Assembly: GCF_000327505.1 (NCBI RefSeq) | Contig: NC_019942.1 | Coordinates: forward strand, 1,178,001 to 1,242,000 | Direction of reading: 5' to 3' | Length of the DNA: 64,000 nucleotides | Origin: Aciduliprofundum sp. MAR08-339 | GTDB lineage: Archaea > Thermoplasmatota > Thermoplasmata > Thermoplasmatales > Aciduliprofundaceae | Shown: positions 25,634 to 36,298 of the stretch, in pieces | How the letters are laid out: every line of letters begins with the position of its first letter | How positions within the stretch are numbered: the first letter of the stretch is position 1 | Position numbers and translations under genes: made by a program | Notes under the pieces: generated by a model | What the model saw: the letters and a program-made list of their open reading frames with translations, nothing else | Database searches by the model: none | Told to the model about the DNA's origin: nothing

Positions 25634-28600
25634 TTAGTGATGCTCTTCCTCGACCTCATCTATCTTTTCCTGAGGATATAGGGTATGTGGCTCTTCTTCA
25701 TTTTGGGGTGACTCGTTCTCCCGTGTTACATATTCAACCTTGGGTTTTCTTGCTGCAGCTGCGAATGCCACTATAAGGGCTATTATTGCAATGACAATGC
25801 CCGCATATCCTATCTGATCACTTGTATTTATGGCTTGAGATTGCTCATCATTTTTCGCCTTTATATTCGATATCTGCGTATTCAGATTATCTGCCTTGCC
25901 CTTCAGATCGTTTATCTGGTTCTGTAGATTCTGGATGTTAGAGTTTATCTTCTCCATAAGGGTGGTGTTCATATTCTCAATGGCCATGTTCAGAGCACTT
26001 ATATTTTCCTGAAGAGCATTCTCAAGGTCATTGAGCTTTGCGTCAAGAGCGCTTATTTCATTCTCGATCTGGGACACATTACCCTTCAATGTGGATATTT
26101 CACTCTGCATTGTGCTTATCTGAGACTTTATGTTTCCTATCTCTGCATTTATATTGTTTATGGCCTTCCACAGTTCTGGTAACTGTGGCAAATACAGCAC
26201 TGTAACAATCTCGGTGGCAGAATTACCCGCGCTATCCGTTGCTGTTACCTTGAATACATTCTCACCATCCTCAAGTGTAGCCTTGTATGTGAAAGTGCCA
26301 TCAGAATTGACAGTTACCTGTTCTCCGTTTATTGTCACAGAGGCTCCCGGATCCGTAGTACCATTGATCCAGAACACGGAATTGTAGGTAAGAGGCACAT
26401 TTGTCGGAGAGGTTATTTTCAGCTCTGGAGGAGTGGTATCTACTTCAAAGTTCCAGGACATGGAGGCAGTATTACCACCATTGTCTGTTAACTCCACACT
26501 CACTGTGTGCTTTCCATCGGAGAGTAGGAATGGAACATGAGCCACAATGGTGCCGTTGTTTCCATACGTGGTAAGGGTTGCCATTATAGATATGCCATCT
26601 ATCTCCACAGAAACTTTTGAGAAACCGCTGTATATCTCATCATACCAGCAGAACTTCAAGGTTGGCGCTCGAGTATTCACAACCTTATCTGCAAGGGAGA
26701 AACTCTTCAATTCTGGAGCAATCGTATCGGTTAGGTTCAAGGTATAGTAAATCACATCGTTTGAAGCACCTCCCGTTGTCAAAGTTGCCACCTCTCCAGG
26801 AGTATTTGAAACTATCTTGAAGTAATGAATTCCTGCAAAAGTATTGCCAAGGGGTATTGACACGGCGGAATAGGATCCAGACGCGATTGAACCCACAGAG
26901 GATTTTCCAATAAAGCTTATGCCTGTGGCATAGGCATCTATGTAGAAGCCCGTGTAATTCACAGCCTCATCGGATCTAAGTTCCACATAAACCTTAGAAC
27001 CGTTTATGAACGGAGTCCAGAGATTCTGATAGAAGCCGGTATACTCAACCTGAAGTGCTCCCGTTGAGTTGTATATATACACATAATCGTATCCTGGCTC
27101 CACATAGAGATAGTTGAAGTGAAGTGCTATTCTCGTGGCATTTTGAGCGCTTATCTCCCACGTATGATCATAGTTGTTTGGATACGGGTGAGGAGATTCA
27201 ACATCTACCTGACTCACTCCCTTTATTTCGTAGAGCTCAACGGTTGTTCCCTTGGAACTCAATGGCCCATAATTGTAGAGTGTTATCTTTGCATTATCAT
27301 TGTTCTGAGCCAGGCCTCTTGGAGTAACATCATAGCTCAGGACCTTGAAGGTTGTTATTCCATAATAGCCATTTGGATAATAAAATCCTACGTCATTGGC
27401 TGTGTTAATATCTCCCGGTGTATTGGCCATTACTATAATCTCATCTGTTCCTGCGTATTGTGGTGTCCAATGTACCGTTATAAACTTTGTTTCTCCGGGA
27501 TTGAGAGTGACCGTTAGGTTTTTAATGTATCCATAGTCATCCATAACGCTCACATTGGATATTGCAGACTCAGATGTGCCTATATTGGATATTTCAAATG
27601 TTATGTAATTGGCCTCACCCATAACAGGATCATTCTTTATGAACACCTTTTGAACCCACACATCAACGGGTAGATGCACATGGAAGAGGCCCCATATTGC
27701 GTTGTTTGCAGAATTGGTATCATTGAGCACATCTGCACTGGCAACCACGTACTGCCATCTAGCAGATGAATTTGTTGGATCCAATCCAAGAGGTATGAGA
27801 TTTACTGCTTTCCAGGGAATGGTTACATATGCCACTTCACCTGGAGCCAGAGAACTCACCGTCTTGTTTCCAAGCCAGATGAGTGGATGTGTTAGATTAT
27901 GCTGTTGGAACACAAGCACGTAATTTTCCAAATAGAAATGCACGGTTATATCTGTGGCCATTTTAGTGCCCGCATTGTAAATCACAGCAGTCACATTTGT
28001 TATCTTTCCAAAGGCAACATCTCCGTAGTCGAGAAGAGTTATGACCTGGATATCAGGACCTGTGTTGTTTGAATTTCTCCAATTTTCCTCGCCACCTTTC
28101 ACCTTGCTCTTGTGCATTTCCAAGGGCGGCATAGGAGAATTACATGACATGTAGAACCTTGTATTCTTCCCATCCTCGCTGTAAACGGAGAGTATATACG
28201 TGCCTTCTCTACCCGGTGTAAACGAGTATGTGAAATTATTGATTCCACCTACGGAAGAGGTTGGACTCAGCGTCTTCATATCAAGTATGAAATCATAATA
28301 CGTATCTGCAGAGCCCCACATTCCAGAGCCATAGTCATGCTCAAGATAAAGGAGTTCAACCTTCACCCGCGGAGAGTCCGTCTGTATGTTAATATGTACC
28401 TCCTTGCCTCTGGTAATCATAGGCACATCATTGGAATTGTAAACAGCATTGGGTATTACAACCTTTGGCTGGTTATAGGATGGGTAACTAGCCCCACTTC
28501 CCGAAACTTTCAGAGCAGGATCACCTATAAGGGAGTATTCGAAATAGGACCTCTGCCATGGATTATCGTTGAGGCCTGTATCCCAGGGATCAATCATCCT

Positions 28601-30433
28601 CAGCTTGGGACCAAGCCACTGGTTATACAGGGAAAGTGCATAGTAATACATCATTCCGAGGGTAACATATCCGTATATATGTGTACCTATGTAATAACCA
28701 GCCACAGTTCCATCCTCTGTTATCAAATCTCCAAAATCGTTTGGAGCCACCAAGGTACCGTTATCGAACCAAGCAAGAGTGCTTCCATAGGCTTCCCTGT
28801 CTCCTCCGTAGTAAGCAATTATTCCATCTGGGGCATATAGCATCTTCTCAGCGATGGAAGTTCCTCCGTTAATCCCAGAAGCGAATTCAGATGGATACAT
28901 CTCCTCATCCCAAGCACCATTTAGACAGGAACCTGAGATGTATATCGGCAAGCTTCCGTAGGTTGAGTTCATACTGAAATCCCAAGCACTTATTTCATCG
29001 TTGTGATGCCAGAATGAATATCCAGAGCCATGCGTTATCTCCACTATCATATCGCTGTTGTACATCATCTTCACAAAGTTGTTGTAGGTGAAGTTTCTCA
29101 ATGTGTGGAAGTACTCGGTAACCTTCACACCATCAAGCCATCCATAGTTGAGAGGCTCTAATACGCCTGTCTCTCCCAGGAAATAGGGAGTTTCGAATAC
29201 TTGGCCTCCAGAGAGAGTAACATTCTCTATACCACCACTCTTGTGTGTTGCATAGTATATGATTTTATTTACAACAATATCTGCAGTCAGGGGATTCACG
29301 GGAATTCTGCCAAAATAGAATCTGGGTTCGTAACTGAAATGGGTGGAGTTGTAATTTGGCTGCGCATAGAAAGCATCAGTTGGAATCCATGCATCGTACA
29401 TATCACTGTATCCGAGGTATGCAAGCAAATACATGTACTGATCGGTCCAATAGTAACTTGGTGGCACCATTCTGGCATTTCCAAATATGGTTACATACTC
29501 CACATTGCTTCCATAACTCTCATTTTGAAGGAACGCTATTATCTTCTTTGCAAGGGTGTAATTGTACCCTATTATGGCACTTTTATCAAGAGGCAAGGTC
29601 GCGTTGTTGAAGTAGGCATAGGGATCAGTGGTTGAGTTTGCATAACCATTCACTGGAGGGTTCGGAGCAGGCTGGAAATTCTTGGCAATCCAGGTTGTGG
29701 TAACGACCCAGGAGGTCAAACCTGTGCTGTTATGGAAATTGGCCAATCTTTGTGCCTGTGCCTTTAGCTGCGGAGACGTAATTATTATGTTAGGGACATC
29801 TATGGGTGCACTCCCTGATTTTAACTTACCGAGCTCATAATTAACGCTCACCACAGCGTTTGTCAGAACTCTTATCTCATTGGTAACCGGATTGTACCTT
29901 ACCGGATAGAGGTACACATTCACTTCCACTCCGTCCCTGCTTCTGCTCACGGTGTAAGAGTACACCTTATAGGGATAGAAACTGTTGCTCTTGTAAACCT
30001 TGACATTGTATTTTGGAGGAGAATATTTGGATGGAAAAGCCTTTCCAGAGTTCAGAAGCGGTGCAGGTGCGGGAGATATCTTGAGGGTTCCATAGTTCAC
30101 CTCATGGGTGGCCTTCACATTCACATTAACATGCTCCACATTCTTGGGAAGTTTAAAACTCAAAATCTTTACAGGCACAACGGGCTGTCCTGGAATCTGG
30201 AGAACCCTTGCTCCATGCAGAATAAGATACTTCCCGCCATTCGGTCCTCTGACATATTTGAGGGCATTTAGATCTATGTGCACAATTTTGGTTATTTCAT
30301 TGCTCGAAGATATTTTCTTCGCGCCCGTTGCAGTTGCATATGGCTGAAAACTGGTGAGCACTGCAAGTGCTGTTAGAACCATTAAAAGGACTACTAGTAC
30401 ACTACTCACCTTTTTATAACTACCACCTTTCAT
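25634..30433 (-). CDS. Very large cell-surface C25 (gingipain-like) cysteine peptidase
   Basis: The 1599-residue protein has a signal peptide (hydrophobic residues about 11-35), a propeptide, and a peptidase C25 domain with a catalytic His (ITHGSG, about residue 467) and Cys (SGSCLNG, about residue 501). Behind it come several beta-sandwich repeats of CARDB type (VFIKNDP, NIGTSESAISNVSV), an Ig-like domain starting PPELKITSPTNVP, then a long coiled coil rich in IxxLxxxI heptads (about residues 1430-1545), a membrane helix (about 1553-1573) and a charged cytoplasmic tail. So it is a tethered surface protease on a stalk. Many Asn-x-Thr/Ser sites fit S-layer-like glycosylation. It is the largest gene here and has a short gap to the kinase gene. 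Confidence 0.9.
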   Translation of the reverse strand: MKGGSYKKVSSVLVVLLMVLTALAVLTSFQPYATATGAKKISSSNEITKIVHIDLNALKYVRGPNGGKYLILHGARVLQIPGQPVVPVKILSFKLPKNVEHVNVNVKATHEVNYGTLKISPAPAPLLNSGKAFPSKYSPPKYNVKVYKSNSFYPYKVYSYTVSRSRDGVEVNVYLYPVRYNPVTNEIRVLTNAVVSVNYELGKLKSGSAPIDVPNIIITSPQLKAQAQRLANFHNSTGLTSWVVTTTWIAKNFQPAPNPPVNGYANSTTDPYAYFNNATLPLDKSAIIGYNYTLAKKIIAFLQNESYGSNVEYVTIFGNARMVPPSYYWTDQYMYLLAYLGYSDMYDAWIPTDAFYAQPNYNSTHFSYEPRFYFGRIPVNPLTADIVVNKIIYYATHKSGGIENVTLSGGQVFETPYFLGETGVLEPLNYGWLDGVKVTEYFHTLRNFTYNNFVKMMYNSDMIVEITHGSGYSFWHHNDEISAWDFSMNSTYGSLPIYISGSCLNGAWDEEMYPSEFASGINGGTSIAEKMLYAPDGIIAYYGGDREAYGSTLAWFDNGTLVAPNDFGDLITEDGTVAGYYIGTHIYGYVTLGMMYYYALSLYNQWLGPKLRMIDPWDTGLNDNPWQRSYFEYSLIGDPALKVSGSGASYPSYNQPKVVIPNAVYNSNDVPMITRGKEVHINIQTDSPRVKVELLYLEHDYGSGMWGSADTYYDFILDMKTLSPTSSVGGINNFTYSFTPGREGTYILSVYSEDGKNTRFYMSCNSPMPPLEMHKSKVKGGEENWRNSNNTGPDIQVITLLDYGDVAFGKITNVTAVIYNAGTKMATDITVHFYLENYVLVFQQHNLTHPLIWLGNKTVSSLAPGEVAYVTIPWKAVNLIPLGLDPTNSSARWQYVVASADVLNDTNSANNAIWGLFHVHLPVDVWVQKVFIKNDPVMGEANYITFEISNIGTSESAISNVSVMDDYGYIKNLTVTLNPGETKFITVHWTPQYAGTDEIIVMANTPGDINTANDVGFYYPNGYYGITTFKVLSYDVTPRGLAQNNDNAKITLYNYGPLSSKGTTVELYEIKGVSQVDVESPHPYPNNYDHTWEISAQNATRIALHFNYLYVEPGYDYVYIYNSTGALQVEYTGFYQNLWTPFINGSKVYVELRSDEAVNYTGFYIDAYATGISFIGKSSVGSIASGSYSAVSIPLGNTFAGIHYFKIVSNTPGEVATLTTGGASNDVIYYTLNLTDTIAPELKSFSLADKVVNTRAPTLKFCWYDEIYSGFSKVSVEIDGISIMATLTTYGNNGTIVAHVPFLLSDGKHTVSVELTDNGGNTASMSWNFEVDTTPPELKITSPTNVPLTYNSVFWINGTTDPGASVTINGEQVTVNSDGTFTYKATLEDGENVFKVTATDSAGNSATEIVTVLYLPQLPELWKAINNINAEIGNIKSQISTMQSEISTLKGNVSQIENEISALDAKLNDLENALQENISALNMAIENMNTTLMEKINSNIQNLQNQINDLKGKADNLNTQISNIKAKNDEQSQAINTSDQIGYAGIVIAIIALIVAFAAAARKPKVEYVTRENESPQNEEEPHTLYPQEKIDEVEEEHH

Positions 30434-30478
30434 TGGGCATCACCCTATAGGCAAGGAAGATAGTTGGATAATTCTATA

Positions 30479-32275
30479 TTAACTTTTCCCATGCGCCTTC
30501 AGGTACGATCCTATTGCATTTCTCAACCTCTCACTCACCACCCTTCCATCAACCCTGCCACGCAGCTCCTTCATCACGAGACCCATTAGGGGCTTGAATG
30601 CACCCATTCCTCTCTCCTCTATGAGTTGTTCCTTCTCCCTAACAATTTTCTCAATAATTGAATCCACATCAACTCTTGATGAGAAACTTTCTATGAGGGT
30701 CTGCAGATCCTCACCATTGCAGGCTCGCTCGACAATTTCATCAATCGCTTCCTTGGCAAATTTACCCTCAGCAAGGGCCGAAAATATGCAGGCATAATCC
30801 ACATTATCACATCCATTTATGAGTGCACGGGCAACCACCGTAGGGTATCCAAATTTCTTAACTATGCTCTCAAATAGATCATCCCTATCCTCGTGTATTA
30901 TCTGCCAAGCAAGTTCCTCATTTATTCCCAAAGTCTCAAGCTCTTTCACCCTCTCCTCAGGCATGGGAGGCAGTTCTTTTCTCAATTTCTCCACATAATC
31001 CTGCGAGATCCTTATTGAGGGTATATCAGTCTCCGGATACATTCTCGCACCGCCTGGAAGAGGACGGAGATAATGGGTTGAACCGTCGTCTCTTGGACCT
31101 CGAGTCTCATCGGGTACCCCCTTTAATGCAATTTTGGCCCTCTCAATAACCCTTTGAAGTCCCATATTTGCAAGATCCTTCTTTTCTGCTATTATAACGA
31201 AGGAATCTTCGGGACCGAGATTCAATAGTTTCCTGATCTCTTCCACCTCCTCTTCACTTATCCCGTAGGATGGAAGTTCATCTCCATGGAAGAGTCCCCG
31301 TATCCCAATAACACGTACCCTATCTGCAAGTTCCTTACCAAGTCTGTAATTTCCATTTTTAAGAACCCCTGCAAATCCAATCAATTTTAAGCCCAGAACC
31401 TTGCCCCCATTATTGAGAATTCTTGATATTATCTTTGAACTCGTGTTCTCAAAAATTTCTGTGAGATCATAAATTTTCTCCTCAACCCTCGCATTTCTTT
31501 TTTGAAGAATTGAAGCAATTTCCTTTAACATTTCCTGCCTCTCAATCTCCATATTCACCCACTGGGGTATCATATTGAGTTTTGATGCTCCCTTTATCTC
31601 AACCCTCCCCTGACCTGTGGATATGTTGATGTCCTGTCTTATTGTTCCCACACCCCTGCGTACCCTCTTGGTGGCTCTCAAAATGTACCCTATTTTCTGG
31701 GCAACCTCCTTGACCTGCTCACCACTCTTCATGTCAGGGGCTGTGGAAATCTCAATGAGGGGTATGCCGAGCCTGTCAAGGCGATAGACCACATAACCAT
31801 CACCCTCCTCAATTTTTCTTGCGGCCTCCTCTTCCAGGCAGATTGTGGGTATTCTAACCCTTCCAAAGGAGGTATCAAGATATCCATCCATAGCCACAAG
31901 AGCGGTGCGTTGGAAGCCCGAGGTGTTGGAGCCGTCTATGACGATCTTGCGCATCACATGTATTTCATCCACTATCTTGGCATGGAGCATCAGGGCAACC
32001 TTGAGCGTTATCTCCAAAGCATCCCTATTAAGGTCATGTGGTGGTTCCTCGTCTGCCTCCACCAAGCATGAATTTTCTGTTGCTTCATATATGAATTTTC
32101 TATGCTTTATGCTCTCTTCCACAGCCGCTCTATCAACCTCGCCAAGCTCGCTCTGTGTGGGTCTTAGAACACGCTCAAATTTGAAAATAACATTGTCACT
32201 GAGGTACGAGTCACAATCGCAAAACAATTTTTTTGTGGCGAGCTGCTGATGGATCTCAAGTCCACATTTTACCAT
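30479..32275 (-). CDS. gatE: Glu-tRNA(Gln) amidotransferase subunit E
   Basis: The 598-residue archaeal-specific tRNA-binding and kinase subunit begins MVKCGLEIHQQL and contains the GatB-like core (GLEIHQQL, TSGFQRTALVAMDGY, and HYLRPLPGGARMYPETDIP) followed by the C-terminal tail with YqeY-like end. It converts Glu-tRNA-Gln to Gln-tRNA-Gln with GatD, whose gene overlaps its start by 7 bases. Archaea lack the GatCAB form for this step. Confidence 0.95.
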   Translation of the reverse strand: MVKCGLEIHQQLATKKLFCDCDSYLSDNVIFKFERVLRPTQSELGEVDRAAVEESIKHRKFIYEATENSCLVEADEEPPHDLNRDALEITLKVALMLHAKIVDEIHVMRKIVIDGSNTSGFQRTALVAMDGYLDTSFGRVRIPTICLEEEAARKIEEGDGYVVYRLDRLGIPLIEISTAPDMKSGEQVKEVAQKIGYILRATKRVRRGVGTIRQDINISTGQGRVEIKGASKLNMIPQWVNMEIERQEMLKEIASILQKRNARVEEKIYDLTEIFENTSSKIISRILNNGGKVLGLKLIGFAGVLKNGNYRLGKELADRVRVIGIRGLFHGDELPSYGISEEEVEEIRKLLNLGPEDSFVIIAEKKDLANMGLQRVIERAKIALKGVPDETRGPRDDGSTHYLRPLPGGARMYPETDIPSIRISQDYVEKLRKELPPMPEERVKELETLGINEELAWQIIHEDRDDLFESIVKKFGYPTVVARALINGCDNVDYACIFSALAEGKFAKEAIDEIVERACNGEDLQTLIESFSSRVDVDSIIEKIVREKEQLIEERGMGAFKPLMGLVMKELRGRVDGRVVSERLRNAIGSYLKAHGKS

Positions 32276-33504
32276 GTTATCATCCTCCTCGTGGAGATCT
32301 CACCCCGGAGATTTCTTGCAAGCAAATCTTTTGCCTCATCATGCTCGTAATTTCCAAGGAGCCACATGAGCTTTACATACGCCACCTCAGGAAGCATGTC
32401 TTCAAGAGGCACAACGCCCGCCTTCTTCAGCTCCCTTCCCGTGGAATACACATTCAGATTAACCCTGCCATGAATGCACTGGGAGGTCATGCCTATTACA
32501 ATACCATCTTTCATGGCCCTTTTTATGGATGGCAGGAGATGGGTACCCACATGCCCCAAGCCGGTTCCCATTATAATTGCACCGTGCATGCCCTCAATCA
32601 TCCTCTCAAAATGCTCAACACTCATTCCCGGATAATAGTAAATCAAGGCCACCTTCTCATCCATCCTATCCATTAACTCCGTCTCATCTTCCTTTTTCCT
32701 GTAATCACCGTAAAATTTCACATTGCCGTTCCTCACCTCTCCAAGTGGTCTGGAATTTACGCTCTTGAACGCATCTCTGCGGGATGTGTGCATCTTTCGG
32801 GCACGGACACCCCGATGCACATGGCAGAAATCATCGCTGGTGGTGGCATGCATAACAACTGCAACCTCACCCAGATCGCTCTTGGCCACTTTCACGGCGG
32901 AGAGCAGGTTCATGTAGGCATCGCTGCTGGGTCTATCACTGCTTCTCTGAGCTCCCACAAAAACCACAGGTCCAGATAATTTCGGAAACATGAATGATAG
33001 GGCTGCGGCTGAATAGCCCATGGTATCCGTGCCATGGGGTATCACAACCCCCTCCGAATATTTCAGTTCCTCCTTAACTTTCCTTGCCATTTTAATCCAG
33101 TATTCAGGGTGCATATCCTCGCTCAGAATGTTGAAAAGCACACTTGCCCGGATATCGCATTCTTCAACAATCTCAGGAACAGAGAATATTAAATCCTCAG
33201 CTGTGAGCGCTGGATGCACCGCACCGGTGCGATAATCCACATAACTGGCAATTGTGCCACCTGTGCCAATTATTGAAATCTTCGGAAGTGTCTTATCCGA
33301 TTTTATTTCCCTTTTAATCTTTTTCTTTTTTCCACCCTTCTTTATTACTTTGATTTCTTTCGGGATTATGCCTATGTTGTAACCGTTATCAAGTTTGAGA
33401 ATGATTATATCCTTATTGCCCAATTTGTTTCTTGGCATCAAAACTCCACGAAATGTACCTTTCTCACTTATGACTTCAACGTAATCTCCAGGCTCAGGAT
33501 TCAT
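32269..33504 (-). CDS. gatD: Glu-tRNA(Gln) amidotransferase subunit D
   Basis: The 411-residue glutaminase subunit has a small N-terminal beta domain (residues 1-70, with KKIKREI linker) and an asparaginase fold with IIGTGGTIAS (first catalytic Thr) and the second HGTDTMGYSAAAL motif. It supplies ammonia to GatE. The gene starts at 33504 and is followed directly by gatE, so the two form an operon. Confidence 0.95.
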   Translation of the reverse strand: MNPEPGDYVEVISEKGTFRGVLMPRNKLGNKDIIILKLDNGYNIGIIPKEIKVIKKGGKKKKIKREIKSDKTLPKISIIGTGGTIASYVDYRTGAVHPALTAEDLIFSVPEIVEECDIRASVLFNILSEDMHPEYWIKMARKVKEELKYSEGVVIPHGTDTMGYSAAALSFMFPKLSGPVVFVGAQRSSDRPSSDAYMNLLSAVKVAKSDLGEVAVVMHATTSDDFCHVHRGVRARKMHTSRRDAFKSVNSRPLGEVRNGNVKFYGDYRKKEDETELMDRMDEKVALIYYYPGMSVEHFERMIEGMHGAIIMGTGLGHVGTHLLPSIKRAMKDGIVIGMTSQCIHGRVNLNVYSTGRELKKAGVVPLEDMLPEVAYVKLMWLLGNYEHDEAKDLLARNLRGEISTRRMITW

Positions 33505-33534
33505 AGAGGGGTATATGCAAATGGGTATTAACCT

Positions 33535-36207
33535 TTATCTCAAATCCCAGAACTGCTTGTTCTTTGCATATTTCAATTCCTCTCGCAAAACTCTCTTTGC
33601 AATCTCAAACTCGTCCTCATAGGGAATCTGAAGAATTCTGGCTGCCGTGCTCAGTCCTATTCCACGCCCTGCAAGGGCAAGAGCCGCAGCCCTCTTGTGG
33701 GTTCTGAGCAGATGAGATATAGCCATCATCCTGTTCAGATCCCTGCGCTCCTCAGCGGTGAATTTCTTCTTTCTCAAAATATTTATTTTTTCTTCCTCGT
33801 AGGGCTTTAAAAGTGCGACTCTCACGCTTCCACAGAAGGGGCATACTGGCTTTTGAAAATCCTTGACTTTTATGTGCATGCTCCCCCCGCAGGAGAGACA
33901 AACGAGGATCATCTCCTCCTCAAGAAGCCTTCTGTAAACCGCCTCAATTACAGGTCTCGTGGCCACAATAGGAGATACGAGGTCTCCATGCTCCTCCATC
34001 AGTTCCTTGCTCTCCTCCCTGAGTTCTCTTATCACGATTTCGATCTCTCCTTTCCTTATTTTTTCCAGTATTCTCTCAACGATCTCAATGTCCATATAGT
34101 CAAACATCAATTTATCAAGAACCTCGCGGTAAAGCGGCGTGCCCTTGTAAACATCCACTATCTTCTCAATTCTTATCTTTCTCAGGTCTGCGCCCTTCTT
34201 TATAACCCCCATCTTCTTTGCCACGTGCATAAATATGTAATTGAAAAGCCGGGAGTTTCTGGCAACTATTCTCAAAACCCCCTCAACGTTTCTGAGTTTG
34301 AAGAGCAGGTCCCGAAGATAATCGAGATTTATATGTGGATTGAAAAATGCTATGTGGTATGGAGATATGGAAAATTCCACACTCTCTCCAATCTTCTGGG
34401 AGATTATGGAAGAGAGTAAGAGGGCCATGGTGTAATTTGCCCTTGTACCTCCTCTTATGCCCATAAAAACAATGCCTTCTCCCTTTTCAAGTACTATTCT
34501 ACTTGAATTCCAGTCCATGTTCCACCCTTCAAGAATATCCCTGGCAGCAGAGTTCAAATAACTTACATCGGGCTCTGCCGATGCAACTTCATAGGGGACT
34601 GGAATCTCCTCGCCAACCCAGGAGGGGGGCATTGCTATGTCCCGCAGGTATTCGACGATGATTTTATCCTCCTTCATGTCAACGATTCTCCAAGCCATGC
34701 CCCTAATAACGAAACTCTCCCCGTAATTCAGAGATGAAACAAAACTCTCATCCAGAGTGCCTATGAAATCTCCCTTCAGAGTTACCACCTTGTAGGTTTT
34801 TTCGTCCGGAATCATTGATATATTCTCGTAAAAGTACTCCCTTCCACCACGGGTTCTGCCAAAACTCAGCCCATCGTACCATATCTTTTTCAAATCCCTA
34901 AGAAATTCAAGAATTTCAACGAATTCTTCGTATTTCAGATCCTGAAATGGATACACTCCTTTGACCAGAGCATAGGCATCTCCCACATTTACCCTTCCTT
35001 CAGAATTTGCCATTGCAACTATTTGATTTGCAAGTACCATAAGGGGATTCCTGCGAATTCTAACCTTTTCAACTCTGCCATCGTGCAGGAGGGTGAGTAT
35101 GGCTGCAGATTCCCATATTTCAACAGGTGTATGGGCAAATATTTTGCCCCTTGATACCTCATCTATCCTGTGGCCTGCCCTGCCAACACGCTGCAGGAGC
35201 TTTGTTACCTGCCTCGGCGAGTTAAACTGGGCAACAAAATCAACTATGCCAACATCTATGCCTAGTTCCAGAGAGGAGGTACATATCAGCGCTTTCAACT
35301 CACCCCTTTTGAATCGCTCCTCAGCCTCAACCCTGACCCTGCGACTCAGTGAGCCATGGTGAACCTCAATAGGAGGAGAGGAGAATAAAAGACGGTAACG
35401 CATGCCTATGTCCTCGGCTGTGCATCTCGTGTTTGTAAAAACGAGTGTGGCTCGGTGAGCCATAATATCTTCCCACATTTCCATTAAAAGGGATGCGTAT
35501 TCCACGTCACTTCCCATTATCTCCGCTTCCCTCTTGTACCTCCTTTCGGGTGCATGAACCTGCACATCTATTTTCTTGTAGAGTTTCAGTTCCACAATCT
35601 CTATGGGTTCTCTTGGAGAGAGAAATTTTCCAATCTCCTGGGGATTGCCCACACTGGCAGATAATCCAATAATCTGGAAATCTGTGAATGTACGAAGTCT
35701 TTCAAGTGCCAGTGCTAGTTGGGCGCCACGCTCATCAGATGCCAGTTCGTGTACCTCATCCACCACAACAAATTTCACGCTTTTCAGGCTTTCCTTCAAT
35801 CTCTTTCCCATAAACATTATCTGAAACGTTTCCGGCGTTGTTATGAGCACATCTGGTGGTTTGAGGGCAAGTTTTCTCCTCTCATTTGAGGGTGTATCTC
35901 CATGCCTCACCGCAACCTCCAGTCCCAGTTTCTGGCCGAAATCCCTTAGCCTCTTGAGCATATCCCTGTTTAAAGCGCGTAGGGGAGTGATGTAAAGGCA
36001 TGCGATTTTTCCATGTTTTTCGCTCATAATTCTGTGAAATATTGGAAGCACAGCCGCCTCTGTCTTGCCACTTCCTGTGGGGGAGATGAGAAGTACGTTC
36101 TTGCCCTCAAGAATAAAGGGAATTACCTTCTTCTGCGGTTCTGTGGGCTCGAATATACCCTTCTCTCTTAGCACCCTTTGAATCTCCGGATGCAGTAGTT
36201 CAAACAC
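33535..36207 (-). CDS. lhr: Lhr-like superfamily 2 helicase
   Basis: The 890-residue protein has the Lhr arrangement: Walker A (SPTGSGKTEA, near residue 44), DEVH box (VVVDEVHELASDERG), motifs IV-VI (ICTSSLELGIDVG, QRVGRAGHR) and the winged-helix and Lhr core. The C-terminal region has a zinc-ribbon (CLSCGG ... CPFCGS) that distinguishes the longer archaeal Lhr2-like group. Lhr-like enzymes unwind DNA/RNA hybrids in repair or recombination. A divergent promoter region separates it from the TIP49 gene. Confidence 0.9.
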   Translation of the reverse strand: MFELLHPEIQRVLREKGIFEPTEPQKKVIPFILEGKNVLLISPTGSGKTEAAVLPIFHRIMSEKHGKIACLYITPLRALNRDMLKRLRDFGQKLGLEVAVRHGDTPSNERRKLALKPPDVLITTPETFQIMFMGKRLKESLKSVKFVVVDEVHELASDERGAQLALALERLRTFTDFQIIGLSASVGNPQEIGKFLSPREPIEIVELKLYKKIDVQVHAPERRYKREAEIMGSDVEYASLLMEMWEDIMAHRATLVFTNTRCTAEDIGMRYRLLFSSPPIEVHHGSLSRRVRVEAEERFKRGELKALICTSSLELGIDVGIVDFVAQFNSPRQVTKLLQRVGRAGHRIDEVSRGKIFAHTPVEIWESAAILTLLHDGRVEKVRIRRNPLMVLANQIVAMANSEGRVNVGDAYALVKGVYPFQDLKYEEFVEILEFLRDLKKIWYDGLSFGRTRGGREYFYENISMIPDEKTYKVVTLKGDFIGTLDESFVSSLNYGESFVIRGMAWRIVDMKEDKIIVEYLRDIAMPPSWVGEEIPVPYEVASAEPDVSYLNSAARDILEGWNMDWNSSRIVLEKGEGIVFMGIRGGTRANYTMALLLSSIISQKIGESVEFSISPYHIAFFNPHINLDYLRDLLFKLRNVEGVLRIVARNSRLFNYIFMHVAKKMGVIKKGADLRKIRIEKIVDVYKGTPLYREVLDKLMFDYMDIEIVERILEKIRKGEIEIVIRELREESKELMEEHGDLVSPIVATRPVIEAVYRRLLEEEMILVCLSCGGSMHIKVKDFQKPVCPFCGSVRVALLKPYEEEKINILRKKKFTAEERRDLNRMMAISHLLRTHKRAAALALAGRGIGLSTAARILQIPYEDEFEIAKRVLREELKYAKNKQFWDLR

Positions 36208-36298
36208 CCTGGTTTGTAGGAAAAATCGTATAAAAATTTATTTGCACTTTTAGAAAAATTTATATAGAAGAAAAATTTTACAAAATCTGGTGGTGCAT

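Noticed and set aside
29201-29635. Plus-strand frames inside the C25 peptidase gene
   Set aside because: They are shadows of the long minus-strand coding region, with no promoter or family features.
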